A stretch of 64,000 nt of DNA from Malus domestica (taxonomy: Eukaryota > Streptophyta > Magnoliopsida > Rosales > Rosaceae): positions 11,131,501 to 11,195,500 of the forward strand of contig NC_091673.1 in the NCBI RefSeq assembly GCF_042453785.1, in the 5' to 3' direction. Position numbers and translations under genes: made by a program. Of the stretch, positions 31,909 to 44,554 are shown one piece after another; the stretch's first letter is position 1; each line of letters opens with the position of its first letter. Below the pieces are notes generated by a model. The model worked only from the letters and a program-made list of their open reading frames with translations. It ran no database searches and was not told the DNA's origin.

Positions 31909-34900
31909 TCAGCTCAAATCAAAGCCGGCATCTGCACTTATAGCATACATCAATTTTGATTCCAGTTGCTCCTTACTGCATCATAACCAGGAAGCAATTT
32001 CAGCCAGCCGAATACAATTAATGGCTTATATAATCATAAAACCAAAAAATATAGAGAGATAGCCAACCTTCTATATGGTGGAAGCTTTAGGAGATTCATA
32101 CAAGTGGCTGCAGTTGGTAATCGGTCAAGAGCTCCTTCAGCTGCATTGCCACCAGCCCTAGGGAAAGCGGCAGAAAAATTAAGGTAAAAAAAATACCAAG
32201 AGAAAAAGAAATTTTTTGTAAAATAAACTTTATCAGCCATTTCGCCAACATATAAATCTTTCATGAACTCTTACCTCTGTATGCAAAATAATGGTTCCAA
32301 GTATTTGAATCCAAGCAGAGGTCCCCGAGAGCAACCGGTCACAAATCTGGATGAAAAGTAGTGTAGTCAGTATCTCTCCTGATGTTCATTAACTTCAAAT
32401 CTAATTAATTACAGGAACTCGCAATAGCCAACATTGTTGTATTTTGACGAGCCAAAACACAAAATGTTCGAGGGATTTTGTGATGGATACTAAAAACTCA
32501 CTTTAGAAATTTCTTCTGGTTTTCCAATGAAAAACTTTTCAGACCTTCCCAGAACATGTCAATGACATAATGCTCCTGTCAAAAAAAATAACAAGCATAA
32601 TCAGTAGCGGGAAAATGTAATGAAAAAGGTTGACAACCAATGACTGGGTTCATCTAGAGCTACATTTGTCCACACAAACAGTTTTATATGTCCCACAAGA
32701 ATACAAATAAGCCAAAACAAATGTGAAGGAACTTACACTATGATAGCCACCCACATAATTTGTGTTCATCCGTAGATCATCAACATCCAAGCTGTCAAGT
32801 GAACCTGATATCAGAAGCTGTAAAAACAAGGCGGGTCAAAAAGGCATTTATGCATAATTGCCTGTGAAAGTGGAAAAAGCGTGTCAAGTGTATATTACAG
32901 CTACAGCCGCTTATCAAACAATGGATTATGATTAAACTTTTGCTTCCTAATACAAATTTTTTTTTTCAGACTGTAACTAGGAGAAACAATGTGGATCTGA
33001 CTCTAGGTTCCACCCAATAGAAACTCTAAAGTTGTGCCGAGCATGCCATTGCCACATACAACCACCCGCATTGCCATGGCATTACTCTTGTACAGCATAA
33101 TGGCTACCCGAATATTCTTTTTTCTTCAGAACAATTTTAGTGTTCCAATACCAAGACAGCATAACAAAAAATAGCATACATGATACGTATTTGCAAAAAC
33201 ATCAAAATAACCATTTGTATCACTAGCAACTCTTAAATGCAATAATGGCATCACAACTATATTGTCAAATTGGACAGAATGACTAAGCCTGTTTTAGTTT
33301 ATTGATCTTATAGAACTGGCAAACAAGAAGTGAGTATACTCAGGTTATTTTAGCAACAAACCCTAAGCAACAAAGCCAAAGGGTAGACGAATATACCTGA
33401 AGTTCATGCTCATTAAACATATCTATCCAATCTTTCGGTATAAGCTGCTGAAACCCCCTCAAAAAATGTGAACTTTGTTGACGTATCTGAAAATGATCAT
33501 TTGTCATGTTCACATGAGGAAGCTACAACGTCATTTGGAACAAGAAAAAGTTCAAAATGGAAAGTTGCACTACCTGAAAGTTCAAACGATGGTTGGCAAC
33601 AAGATGAATAAAGGTTATGACGTTCTCATTAGTGACACGTAGGTTTTTTCCCCTGGGAAGCAGCTCCTCTTCTGTTTGCTCTCCATATTCATTATTTACA
33701 ATGACAAAGTACAATTCTAATTCTGAAATATCACCCTTATAATGCTGCAGATATAATGGCAAACAGGACGCAGTGAGCTCTACATGCAACTAAACAGGAG
33801 CCACACTATAATCCAAATTGCAGATGAGAGAGATAGTGATTGAACCAACTGCTTTTCATCAAGCATGATTATAGTATCCAATCCAATAAAATGTAGACTA
33901 AGAATAAATTTTTGTCAAAGTCTGGAATGTGAAATTTAGTTGTGAAAAATAAAAATTTATAATCAACAGATACTCTGAAAGGTCGCACTTGGTGCGATGG
34001 CAAGTGCCTTCGCCCATGAGCGGTAGGTCTCGGGTTCGAGACTTGGGAGCAGCCTCTCCATAAATGGGGGTAAGGCTAGCCGACATTTACCTCTCCCAGA
34101 CCCTGCGTAAAGCGGGAGCCTTGTGCACTGGGTACGACCTTTTTAACAGATACTCTGAAAATTGACATAACTAAATACAAATTTGCAATTCATGCAATTG
34201 GATTCCTAAACAAACATCCATTCCATAGGACAAATCTATTTCTAAATCCAACAGTATATTGTACAAATATAAAGATTAGAAAGTGTTTTTTTATACATAA
34301 ATTGAATATCAGAGAACTTTATACCAAGGTCACAATATATCATACATCAATAGACTGCTTGCTCATACAGCAACAGAAATCAGATGTGAGTCTAGTATTT
34401 TACTTAATTTCTTTAAACTGAGTATTCGCATCAAGATGTTGGGTTGTGTAGTCTTTTTCTTAGAATCATGCCAAAATAAACCTGAGTAATCGGTAAATGC
34501 TACAATATATCAGGAGGCATATTTAGAAAGAACTGGGTTACCTTCAAGAAAATAAGGTGACGGTACAACTCTGGGTCCAATGAAGGCAAATCATTTAAAT
34601 AGTTGTACCTAATCAACAAACAGAAAGAGATTTCTAGTATTAACATTGCAGCATGTTGCAAATGGTATATAAACAAGATTTTCTCAAGAGAAAACATGCA
34701 CTTACTTTTGTTTTAATTTGCTCAGAAAAAATGTTGCAAATGGTATATCTACAAGAATCCCCTCAAACATGGCCTGTAAGGAATCGAACGTGTGATACCA
34801 TGAAGAAGCATCATAAGAACTAAAACAGTAGAAATTTTTTTTTATACCTTTGCAAGAAGAACCCCAAGAAAGTGAAAGAATTGGAGATGCTGTTCGTGAA

Positions 34901-37900
34901 TCATTCCAGAACCAGGATTAGGGTAGAGTAAATGATCGGACGTTTCCTGGATATACCAAGCAAAGCAGGAGGAAAACAAATAAGCAAAATCAGCACAAAC
35001 ATAATATACCTAAGTAGCAAAGTTATGACCTGTCTAGGTGTGAATATCACATTGCTAACAACATAATAAAGAAAGATCTTTTGCCTGATAATTGTGAGTC
35101 AGCTTCTACCAGAATTTCGAGACACAACTTATTTTAGTACTGGACTTTCCATTTTGATTTTCTTATTAAAAAGCATGGTATGCATTTCTACATCTGTTTC
35201 CACTGAATTTTTGGACACATCATACGTCACACAGGAAACTTGACTTTCATCAAGCATTCTAGTAGACTAGTAGTGATTGTTTCTGCTACATGGAGATTTA
35301 CTCAGACTGGAGGAAGGATTTAAATTTTGTCTTGAAAATGGGGACAAATGTACACTACTGCTGAAGCTACAAGCCCCTGGTTTTTATTGTTTGATGAATG
35401 TAATTTTGAAATGTGCAACTGCTATGTACTTTCTTTTGCATAATTCAGAGTCATAGATTTAACTGTGCATGGATAATACAGGCTTTAGAAACATAGATGA
35501 AAGGAAATTTTCTAACCTTAAACAATCCATACTGAACATCAAAGGCTGCTCGAGTAATGTTCTCCATGAAGTCTTTGAAAATCCCGCCACCATCAATTCC
35601 AGCCTCCTCAACCCCAAATTCATTTACAAACGTTACACGAATCTGCAAATTAAATAGACGGGTCAAAATGCTAAGGCGGTTATTCTGGTATTGGATAAGA
35701 AAATGAGAGGATAAGTGCTTGCAAAAATAGGCAGACTCTCCAAAAATTCAGTGCTTATTTGACCCCAAAAAGCACTCAGCAAAACATTACAAAGTAACTA
35801 TTTTGGTTATTTGGTAGCATTTATCAAATTGTCAAAAACACTCCCAACCACAACCCTCATCTATTGCATGTATACAAACAAAAACAGATGCATTACCGGT
35901 CCCCGAAGATCATCTTCAGACAGCGCACTCATTTGATCATAAGCATCTTCCAAGATACGATCCCGCCGTATTCTGAACCGGTTTCTGGTAAATACAGAAT
36001 TAGACTCGTGTCTTTGTCTAGCTGCTGCCAATTGTGACTGACAAATTGGTTTGAAGAAACTAATTAATTTTTTTTTAAACATGATAAGACTTAAGTGCAT
36101 AAAGATTTGCATATTGTTTTTCCTCTAACCACTTAAATACTTACAGTGAATATTTTAACTCTGCTTGTGAATGGTACCAGGAAGGGAGCTTGCTTCATGA
36201 TGTCATTTGCCCGGGTATTTTCTATCACAGCCTGAAAAATAAAGACATTAAAACCAGTGCTAGCAAGATCTGGGTTCTAGACACCTAGGAACTGTTTACC
36301 TGTGCAATAAAGAACTCATTGACACCATCAGCATGAAACTCACTGGGGGATGTGAATTCACGTCTATTGTTCCAATCTTGCAACTACACACAACAAATTG
36401 GAAAAAAAAATGAGTGTAAGATTTCCTGTCCATTGTATTGGGGGCATGTCTCTACAAAGAGAACCAAAAATCAGACAACCTGCAAAGGAGAGGGCAAACA
36501 CAAAATGTGCAATAAGAAGGGTATATCCTTTTTCAATAAAACAGACACAACACATAGCTCGTTAATACCTGGGAGAGGAGTTCAGAAGCTACAATGCTAA
36601 CCCTATGTTGAATTAACTCCACAGGGTGCTTCTTATTAGAAGCGCAGGTTGTGACAGGTTTCATAGAAGTAGTGAGAGCTGTAGGATTCACCCAAAGAAG
36701 TTGCCATAGGGCCTGGAAAAAAAAAGAAGTCCAGATAATGCAACTATTCATTTGAAATTCAGAGTAAACATCAACATTATGTGCAGAATTAGCAATTGAT
36801 ACAGTTTTGTACATCTTGTTTGCCAATGTCATACACAGAAAGCAACTAATTACAGCCTTACAGACTACATTTAGCCAAAGGATAACCACATGTCAGTTCT
36901 ACAATGAACATCCTTCTTTTGATCATCTTACTACAGAATCACCTGTCTGAGTATGATAACTAGGCATCTGATATCCTTCAATGACAGTGGCTTCTCCTGC
37001 TCATAGAACTCTTCATTATCAACTATTGTAAGCATGTGCCTGATCATTAACAAAAGGGAAACGAACGAATCAAAGGTAATCCTATCTCAAGCTGCTACGC
37101 AATACTCTAGGATCAACACGGAATACATAAAACTAACTTCACACCACTAAAATATATAAAGACAAGATCCAAGCAAAAGTAAGCAGGGACTATTACTTGT
37201 ACACAGGACAGAATACAGCCAAAGGTAATAGCCAGCCAGGTGCATCTCCAGGCAGCAGATACACCAACTGCTCAGACACTGACTGCCATTTCTGATTTTC
37301 ATGGCACCGTCTCATAAAATTCCAAAGCACCGGAACAAGTTCCGTTCTATAAGCAAGTATAGTCATGATTCTCTCCAGAGGTAAGGTGTTGAAAGTAACA
37401 TGTAGAAAAGCACAAGCCGCACCAACAGCTGACACCTCTTTATCATCAGGTCCGTGGTGCGAGCCACTGGCAAGTGAAATACCTCCAAACAAAACATTTG
37501 TCTGCTCAAAACATTAAACAACAAATCTTTGTTAGAATTTAGAGTTAAAACAAATTGGCTTAACATAGATGTACTTGCATCTTGCATAGAAAATAGAAGT
37601 AGATAATCACAAGATGGCTTACTAATTGCAGAAGAAAGCGCGGATCTATGGCATCACATATCTGTCGCTCTAAATCGTTATTTAAACAAACTTCCATGGC
37701 ATCATCTCCTTCAATCATGTCATCATCACCCATCGAATCTGAAAATCACCATATGTATGTACAATTGTACACATGTAATAGAGAATTTAAGTATATTACA
37801 CATTAAAAATTGAACAGAAGATTATAGATGGAGACAACTAGGAAAAAATGAAACTATAAAAACAATAGTAAGAGGGGAATAAAATACAGTATCTGGAATG

Positions 37901-40900
37901 CAGACCTTCTTTGCTTTCTCTATTTGATGATTTCATTGAAGGAAGGGCCTCCAACAAGAATGTTGCAACGCCAGCAAGGGCTAAAGCCTGATATTAGAAA
38001 GGATAGAATTAAATCAGGGATCAAAGCCGTAAAAAAGGATGGATTATATATATATATATATATAATGTGTGCATGTGTGTGAGTGAGCACAATGAGAAAC
38101 TTTACATGAAGTACTAGTATCCATTGTCATAAACCTATCACTTGTACTAAGTTAATCACCATACGTACTAATTTTTCCCCACAGCAGATCACAAAGTACA
38201 CCTGTTGCTAAAATTGAACCTAAGACCTCCCTGATTTCTAAGCACATAAATTTATGCAACTTGAACCAAAACATACTAAACAACCATTACATGTTGCCAT
38301 TTCTACTTCTGATAGCAGTCTGGTTTTTACCATTTGAAATGAGCAGTCAGTCTGAGATAGAGCGACTCCGGAAGATTCCAATATATTTCCAATAAGGCAG
38401 GCATAACTGGGTAACTCAATTGATGCATCTTTCGGAAGTACATCAGCATGACTTTTCACACAGAGTGCCATTTGATTAATGTAATGCTGGCTCAGCCCTT
38501 GTCTTGCAAAAACCTAAACGAAAAGAGATTATTTTAATTACAGAATGGTATAAGCCCGGGAAATCTTAATACAGTAAAAAAAAAACAAAAAAAACAAAAA
38601 AAAAGAGGGCTTCAAAAGACATAGGTACCAAGTGATTCAAGTTTACCTCTCCTAAGTAGGGGAATAGTTTCCATAAAAAAGGAACTGTAAGAATTTGAGA
38701 TGAAAAACTCCAATGTGGATCGATGTTTGGGCACGTACATGGCTCCTGACCAATGTGAGAAATTACAACAGCAAGACTGCGCTCCAACGAAGACACTCTG
38801 CCAATTGAGTTATGAGTCCTTATACTTTCCTGCACCCCATTACTCGTAGGTTTAGGAAATGAGTTCACTCATGTGTGAATGCCAATATAGAGTAAATGAC
38901 AGATCTCCAGAAACAGAAAGACTAGAAAAAATATATAACCAAGTAAACTGAAAAAAAAAATTAAAGGAGAGCTTTCAGCTAACTTTCTATATTAATGGGA
39001 AAGCAGATTTAAAGCTAATTGAAGGCTGAGAAGGTGATCCTTTGTCATCACCCTTGTTCACTTGTTATAGATGTTCTGAGTCGCTTCTTTGCGAGAAACC
39101 TCAGTTTCAGGAATTAATATGATAGGGAGATCCAAAGCTTGACAACTATGTTTGGAGTGGGGTGCAAGATTCACCAATAACTTATTTGGGGTTAGCATTG
39201 GGTATTAAAGTGGCGATGATTTCTTGATTGATGTAACTGCCTTTAGTTTAGGAATATTGTGTTAGTTTCCACTCACAGCTTTATATGATGTATTATAAGT
39301 TCAGCCTCAGAGAGAAGAATATACAGAATACATTCTTGGTAATATTTTGTTCGTGTATCAGAGCCTATCTGTTTAGAGGAGGTTCTAGGTTTTCTTTGAG
39401 TCTGACACATCATAGTAGAACTGTGGTGTCATGTTGCCAAAATCTTTTTCAGTATTTTTTTATTTTTTATTTTCTGGTTTCTTGGCTTCTCTTTGATCCA
39501 TCTTGGGGTTTCAAAATGTTAGAAAATTCAGAAATTTTGCCCATCAAATTGAATGTGAAGAACTCTTTTTCTTGGAGCTTCAGTTTCGTATGTTTGTAAA
39601 GGGGAAAGAGCTGTAAGGAAATATCGATGGATCCGATCTGAAGCCAAATGCAGAAACTGATAATTTCAAAGTTTGCTCAATGGGAGTCTCATGATGCCAA
39701 AATCAATAAATCATTACCATAACATTAGAAACAGCCCTAGGATTAATAACTTTAGGGTACTGTTGACCGAGATGAGGCCAAACCTTTATAGGTTTCCTTA
39801 ATGGTTCATACTTCGTAAAAAGAATGGGGGTTTACTACATTTTTCTTTGAATTGTGATTTGTCTTATAGGGAAAGCCTCTCCTGTTTGAACAAAAGCTAT
39901 TGTGTATGAACAAAGAGCTGGAATCAGGTGCATACCTTTCCTGTAAAAATAATCTCTCTATACAGGACAAAAGCCTTTCTTTGCAAAAGATAGCCAACTG
40001 TCTCACAAGCCCATGGAAGCTTGGGATCTATCAATAAAACTAATGCTTCTAACAATAAAGTTGTTGACATGGTGGGCTCCTCAGGGGCTGCAAATAGTTG
40101 ATCCTCCAACTGATTTCTGTCCAATAACACAGTTCAGTACGCAACTATGGGTATCACGCATCTCAAAAACCATATATTTATTGGACATCAGAAACCAACA
40201 AAACCATAGAACTATAGTTCATATCCCACTTCTAAAACAAATTTGCAGATGACTCCTTTCTAGCATGCATGAAAGTCTAGTGAAAAGCATATCGGCAAGT
40301 CCTCTAACCCAACAACTAGAACAACAGAATTAGTTAAGCCATTATAAATTACACAACTAAAGTGTACAGTATGCCATACACTTGCAAAGTGAAATGTAAC
40401 CGTAAACACAAAATTCCTAGAATTTCAATGTCTAGAATAGCTTTTATTCCACGATTCCATGTGCTATTAGATGCAAAAGAGACGTCATCACAGTGCAACA
40501 GCTTTCATTTGCCGGCCCATTAATAGAAAAGAGTACAATGAGCCCAGAAATGAGAACCAATATAATGACTTGAGAGTAGTGATTGTATATAAGAAATCAA
40601 TCAAGAAATGAGATGCTCATAATAAAATTGAGCTAGGCATAAAAAAAACAAAACAAAACAAAACCAAAAAAATAAATAAAAACACACATGAGATCAAGAA
40701 AACACCAAATTGGCAGTCTAAATCAGAAGAAAATGACCAACAACAACAACAACAAAGCCTTACCCCACCAAGTGGGGTCGGCTGTATGAATCCTAAACAC
40801 CACTGCGCTTGATTTTGTTCCAAGTCTTCTGTCAACTCCAGGTACTCCATATCTTTTCTTAAAGTCCGGAAGAAAAATGACCAAAAACATAAAAGTAAAT

Positions 40901-43670
40901 TGATATCGATGCAACCAACCTGTTTTGATGAACAGCCTTAATACAGATATATGCAAGCTGCTTCACTCTGTGTTTCACCAAAGCATGCTTGGACGAATAA
41001 TCCATGCCCGCAATGAGGCTAACAATATCCCCTGTTTCATGATCAGATATTGTCAACAACACCCAACATGTACTATGCAGTGTGAAACAAGCAAAACCTC
41101 AAGACGTCTTCATTAAATCTTAAAACCAATATTATTATATAATTGTACAAAAGTTTTTTAAAAAAATGTGCTTCCTTGGCTATTTCTGCATAATCAAATT
41201 TTGAAATCATTCATCAGATAAGAACCAGATCAATAGCACACTTGTAGCCAGCTCCATACTTATCAAGTACAGCATGGATCAGGGTTTAATGTGAAGACAG
41301 GCTAGTCATATCTCTTTAAACCACAATTAACTGCACTAAGTCATGGACAGTTGAAGATCCTTAATGGAAGAATTGGCATGTTACCTTTGAGAATTGTTTG
41401 GGCAACCAATGATTTCTAATCTAAATAAATCTGGATTGTAGAAAAGTGTTGAAGGTTTCAGGGCTTTTAACCATAAAAAGCTATTACAAATTAGTTCTAT
41501 CTTTGTCAGATTCTAACTATCTTACAATCAACCAAATCATTAACCCCTCTTAAAAACCAAAACAAGCCTACTCAGCGGCCCTAGCACATATAGTGCCAAT
41601 TATTCATTACTCATTTGGGGGAGATGGACGGGTTTCAGGTAAAGTCTTAAAATACATGAGAACGGAGAAACCGTAATAGTAATCCCTGCACTAAAATGAG
41701 AGTTCGAGAGCAGATCAGCCCCAAACAGAATTTACCAGTGGAGTATATGTTTTTTTTAATTTTTTTGAGAGAGAATTTATTATGTGAGGTATATTTATCA
41801 CATAATTTCTTGTACAGACAGCTCTTCATAAGAGAATAAACTTACCTGTATCCCTGACAAATTGATGAAGCAACCGGCATGTCTCCACAAGGATGGAAAA
41901 ATCACCAACGCTTCGTGCATCAAAGAAGAAAAGTAACTGCCGGAGAAACTCTGAATCGGGACCAAAACTAAACCTGAATGCACAGGCACAATTTGAAGAA
42001 GGTCACGATGCTTAAAGAACTAAGACAAAAGTCGAATATAAAAGATAATATGGATCCAAATCTAACCTGTCGACATTCTGGCAGTGCCCCCCATATCTTC
42101 CGTAGAACTGCTCGCGCACCTTAGAATGTTCAGCCGCTGCCACCTTCCTCCCTCTGAAGCATTTCTGTAGCTAGTAATTAGTCAACACTTGAAAAACTCG
42201 AATGGAGACATGATAAACTTGATGTTAGCCAAACGGCCGAGAAAAACTATTTCAACCAAAAAGCAATAAAAAAGCACTCATAGCCTACTAAAATTAGTGA
42301 CCGGGTTGAGACATCATATGTATACGGATACCCAGTAATGTGCAATATAAGTCTGAATCTAATTGAAAATTCACCTTTTCAATGCTTCAATAGATATTTT
42401 AGCTACACGTAATAATTTCACAAATACAACACCAAAGGATGGATGATCGCTACATTTATTACCTTGATGACATCAAATCCATGTCATGCAAATTTTCTTA
42501 GCTTTATTGACCAGTCATAACCTAAATAGAAAAAAGCATTTCAGAAAGGCTGACTAGAGACAGAAGGATGGCAAACGTTCTCCTGTACATACATTAAGCG
42601 AGAGGAAGGAAAAGTAAAGCCCCTTTAAATATCATAAGAAAGGCACATTACACTATTTCCAGCTGTGCTTATGTCCACTTAGCTTTTATAACATATTCCA
42701 CACGTTCTATAAAACTAATATGAATTTCTCAAATCTAGGTTATGTATACGTCTTCAGTCCAGTTGCGACAATTGAAAACGATTTGAACTTGGTATCTTCT
42801 CTTTGCATAGGGCGTGAAACTAAAAACTGAGTTATGCCTCAGACACATGTAAGCTGAGTATACACCCTTAATATTATTTTGAAGATGTCTGGTCAGTGTT
42901 TAGTTCTAGAAAATCAACACGTGCTCCAAGTTTCATTCTTCACAGAATTATCTATTCCAAGTATAAAGTTGTAAGTTTAAAACATTTGAGGGTGTGAAAA
43001 TGTGGTTAGCTCAATGTTAGCTGCATACACTATTAACTCATGAAATCTACCTAACTGACATTCGACCCGCAAATCAGTACATCGAGTTATGTACTAGCCG
43101 GGAAAGCACGTCTCACCCGATCAACCATAGTAAAAGAATTAGCGTTCAGCACTTACAGGCATTCAGAATAAACAGAGATTAAAAAACCAAAACACATCAA
43201 CTTCCACCTATTCTCTTGACCACCACATAATCTATCCCGCGACAATTAAAAACATGTTCAAACTCCGTAAACTCCACACATTTCATAAACTACCATCCAA
43301 TGCACAAACCATTACCAATAACTACCCAAAGAACCTCAATTTACTGTCTTTTACAATCGAAACTACACCGCAGAATGTGGCAACGTACACCTCCAACTAA
43401 TTAAGTTAAAAACACAATCAAACCGATGCAATTTTCACCAATTCCACACATTTTCAACTCTCAACGCTGTCGAATTAGACCGCATAGAAAGCAAAATGCA
43501 CAAGTCCAAACCTGGATTTTCAAAGCCGCCGAGTTCTGCTGTCGTATCCACAACCGGCGGTTGCGTTCCAACCTTGTCTGCTCCAAAAGCTTCTGCCTGT
43601 CCCTTTCCTTCGTACTCCGTCCCCCCAAATCAACTCGCTTCCGAGTCGATGAATCGCCCGAGAAGAACAT
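31909..43670 (-). CDS. UPL6: HECT-type E3 ubiquitin ligase UPL6
   Basis: Twenty-six exons: 43512-43670, 42067-42164, 41846-41973, 40920-41031, 39936-40116, 38647-38829, 38331-38513, 37906-37987, 37623-37738, 37197-37501, 36943-37039, 36569-36712, 36300-36383, 36145-36231, 35897-36037, 35517-35642, 34848-34946, 34773-34706, 34542-34608, 33574-33744, 33397-33486, 32737-32817, 32502-32575, 32275-32346, 32068-32157, 31909-31975. All phases join; the product is 1,034 aa. The N terminus MFFSGDSSTRKRVDLGGRS and an IQ-type helix (SAALKIQKCFRGRK) are the UPL6 layout; UPL7 differs there. The HECT domain fills the last third or so: RVTFVNEFGVEEAGIDGGG, NPGSGMIHEQHLQFFHFLG, LLPRGKNLRVTNENVI, and the thioester Cys near residue 1002 in TAATCMNLLKLPPY, 32 residues from the end. 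It transfers ubiquitin from E2 to substrate through this Cys. Introns carry an Au SINE and an RTE fragment. Confidence 0.96.
33981..34144 (+). mobile_element. Au-type SINE in UPL6 intron, perfect 16-bp target duplication
   Basis: 164 bp starting GGTCGCACTTGGTGCGATGG, with the Pol III box GGGTTCGAGACTTGG and the family end GCACTGGGTACGACC plus a T run. AACAGATACTCTGAAA flanks it exactly at 33965-33980 and 34145-34160. The exact duplication implies a fairly recent insertion. It is in the intron between exons 19 and 20 of UPL6, antisense to the gene. Confidence 0.93.
40740..40868 (-). mobile_element. 129-bp RTE LINE 3' fragment in UPL6 intron 4
   Basis: The minus strand holds the last codons of the RTE ORF (MEYLELTEDLEQNQAQW; compare DLEYLDLTEDMTHDRTQW of the 9.7-kb LINE), the CAGCCGACCCCACTTGGTGGGGTAAGG end and a TTG-repeat tail. 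GAAGAAAATGACCA (40726-40739) and GAAGAAAAATGACCA (40869-40883) are the target duplication, so this is a full insertion event of only 129 bp. Confidence 0.85.
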
Positions 43671-44260
43671 CCTTCCGCGTCGACTCAGTCAATTCCAATC
43701 CAATCCCAGACGAAGAGAATTGGGTGTGTTGCTAGGTTTGATGCTTCAGAAGACTGGTTTCAGAGCCTGTGAGTGTTTGATCGGATGGATTGAGTGGGCG
43801 TAGAATCGGAGAAACTGTGGACAACGAGAGGGGATTGGAGGAGGTAATCGTGGGAAAAAGGACGAATCTTGTGTTTGGTTGCCGAGAAAAATAAGAGTGG
43901 AAAGGAGAGAGTGCGCGTATTTTCTCTCGCTATTTTCTTAAGAGGATTGAAGTTTCTCGGCTGGAATACTGGAGAATGGATACGTCGGCTGCGAAATTCA
44001 ATAATTTATCTAGCCGACGAAAACGTTCCGTTTCGTATCGCTGACGACAACAAACCTTATTTACGTTGTGATTTTAGGAATCCGGATTCTGGCCTTTGTG
44101 AGGATCTTGTAATTCGAAATCGTGTCCGTTTATTGTACGTGATCATAAATCATTTTAAATATTTTTATTTAAAATTAAACACCAACAATACTTAATAAAA
44201 ATTGACCGCACGATGTACGATGAACAAACACGATTCACGGATATCTATGATCCTCACCAA
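43671..44260. other. UPL6 5' leader and promoter region
   Basis: Upstream of the UPL6 start. Open frames here run antisense to the leader and have no recognisable domain. No clear TATA box seen. Confidence 0.5.
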
Positions 44261-44554
44261 AAGGATCCGAGATAGGACGGGACAAGACGGGACAGGACGG
44301 GACGGAACAGAGAGGGAGCAAAGATGCCCTCAGATGGAAACAAGGAGGAAGAAGAAGGAGACGGAGATGTTATAATTTTGTGTTTCACTGATGTGGAACG
44401 AGTCGTTCCAGGGGGTGAGACAGAATAAAAATTCATCTAAAATTCGTTCCGTAGAACAGCGCGTTCCACCCGTTTTAGGCGCATCAAACGTGGGATGGAA
44501 CGCCTCGTCTCATTCCGTTCCGTCCCGTCCCACGTACCAAACAGTAAAGGATCC
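44261..44554. mobile_element. GGGAC-rich fold-back element, probable hAT MITE
   Basis: AAGGATCC occurs at 44261-44268 and 44547-44554, an 8-bp direct repeat as in hAT. The left interior repeats GGACGGGAC; the right interior is its complement (CCGTTCCGTCCCGTCCC), with ACGTACCAAACAGT at the right end. The terminal repeats are asymmetric, so the family is uncertain. Confidence 0.5.

Noticed and set aside
40117..40919. Possible extra UPL6 exon in the long intron 4
   Set aside because: The only coding-like frame there is the RTE fragment; exons 4 and 5 join in phase without it.
43426..43803. 125-codon plus-strand frame at the UPL6 start
   Set aside because: It runs antisense to UPL6 exon 1 and leader; composition mirrors the coding strand and no domain is seen.
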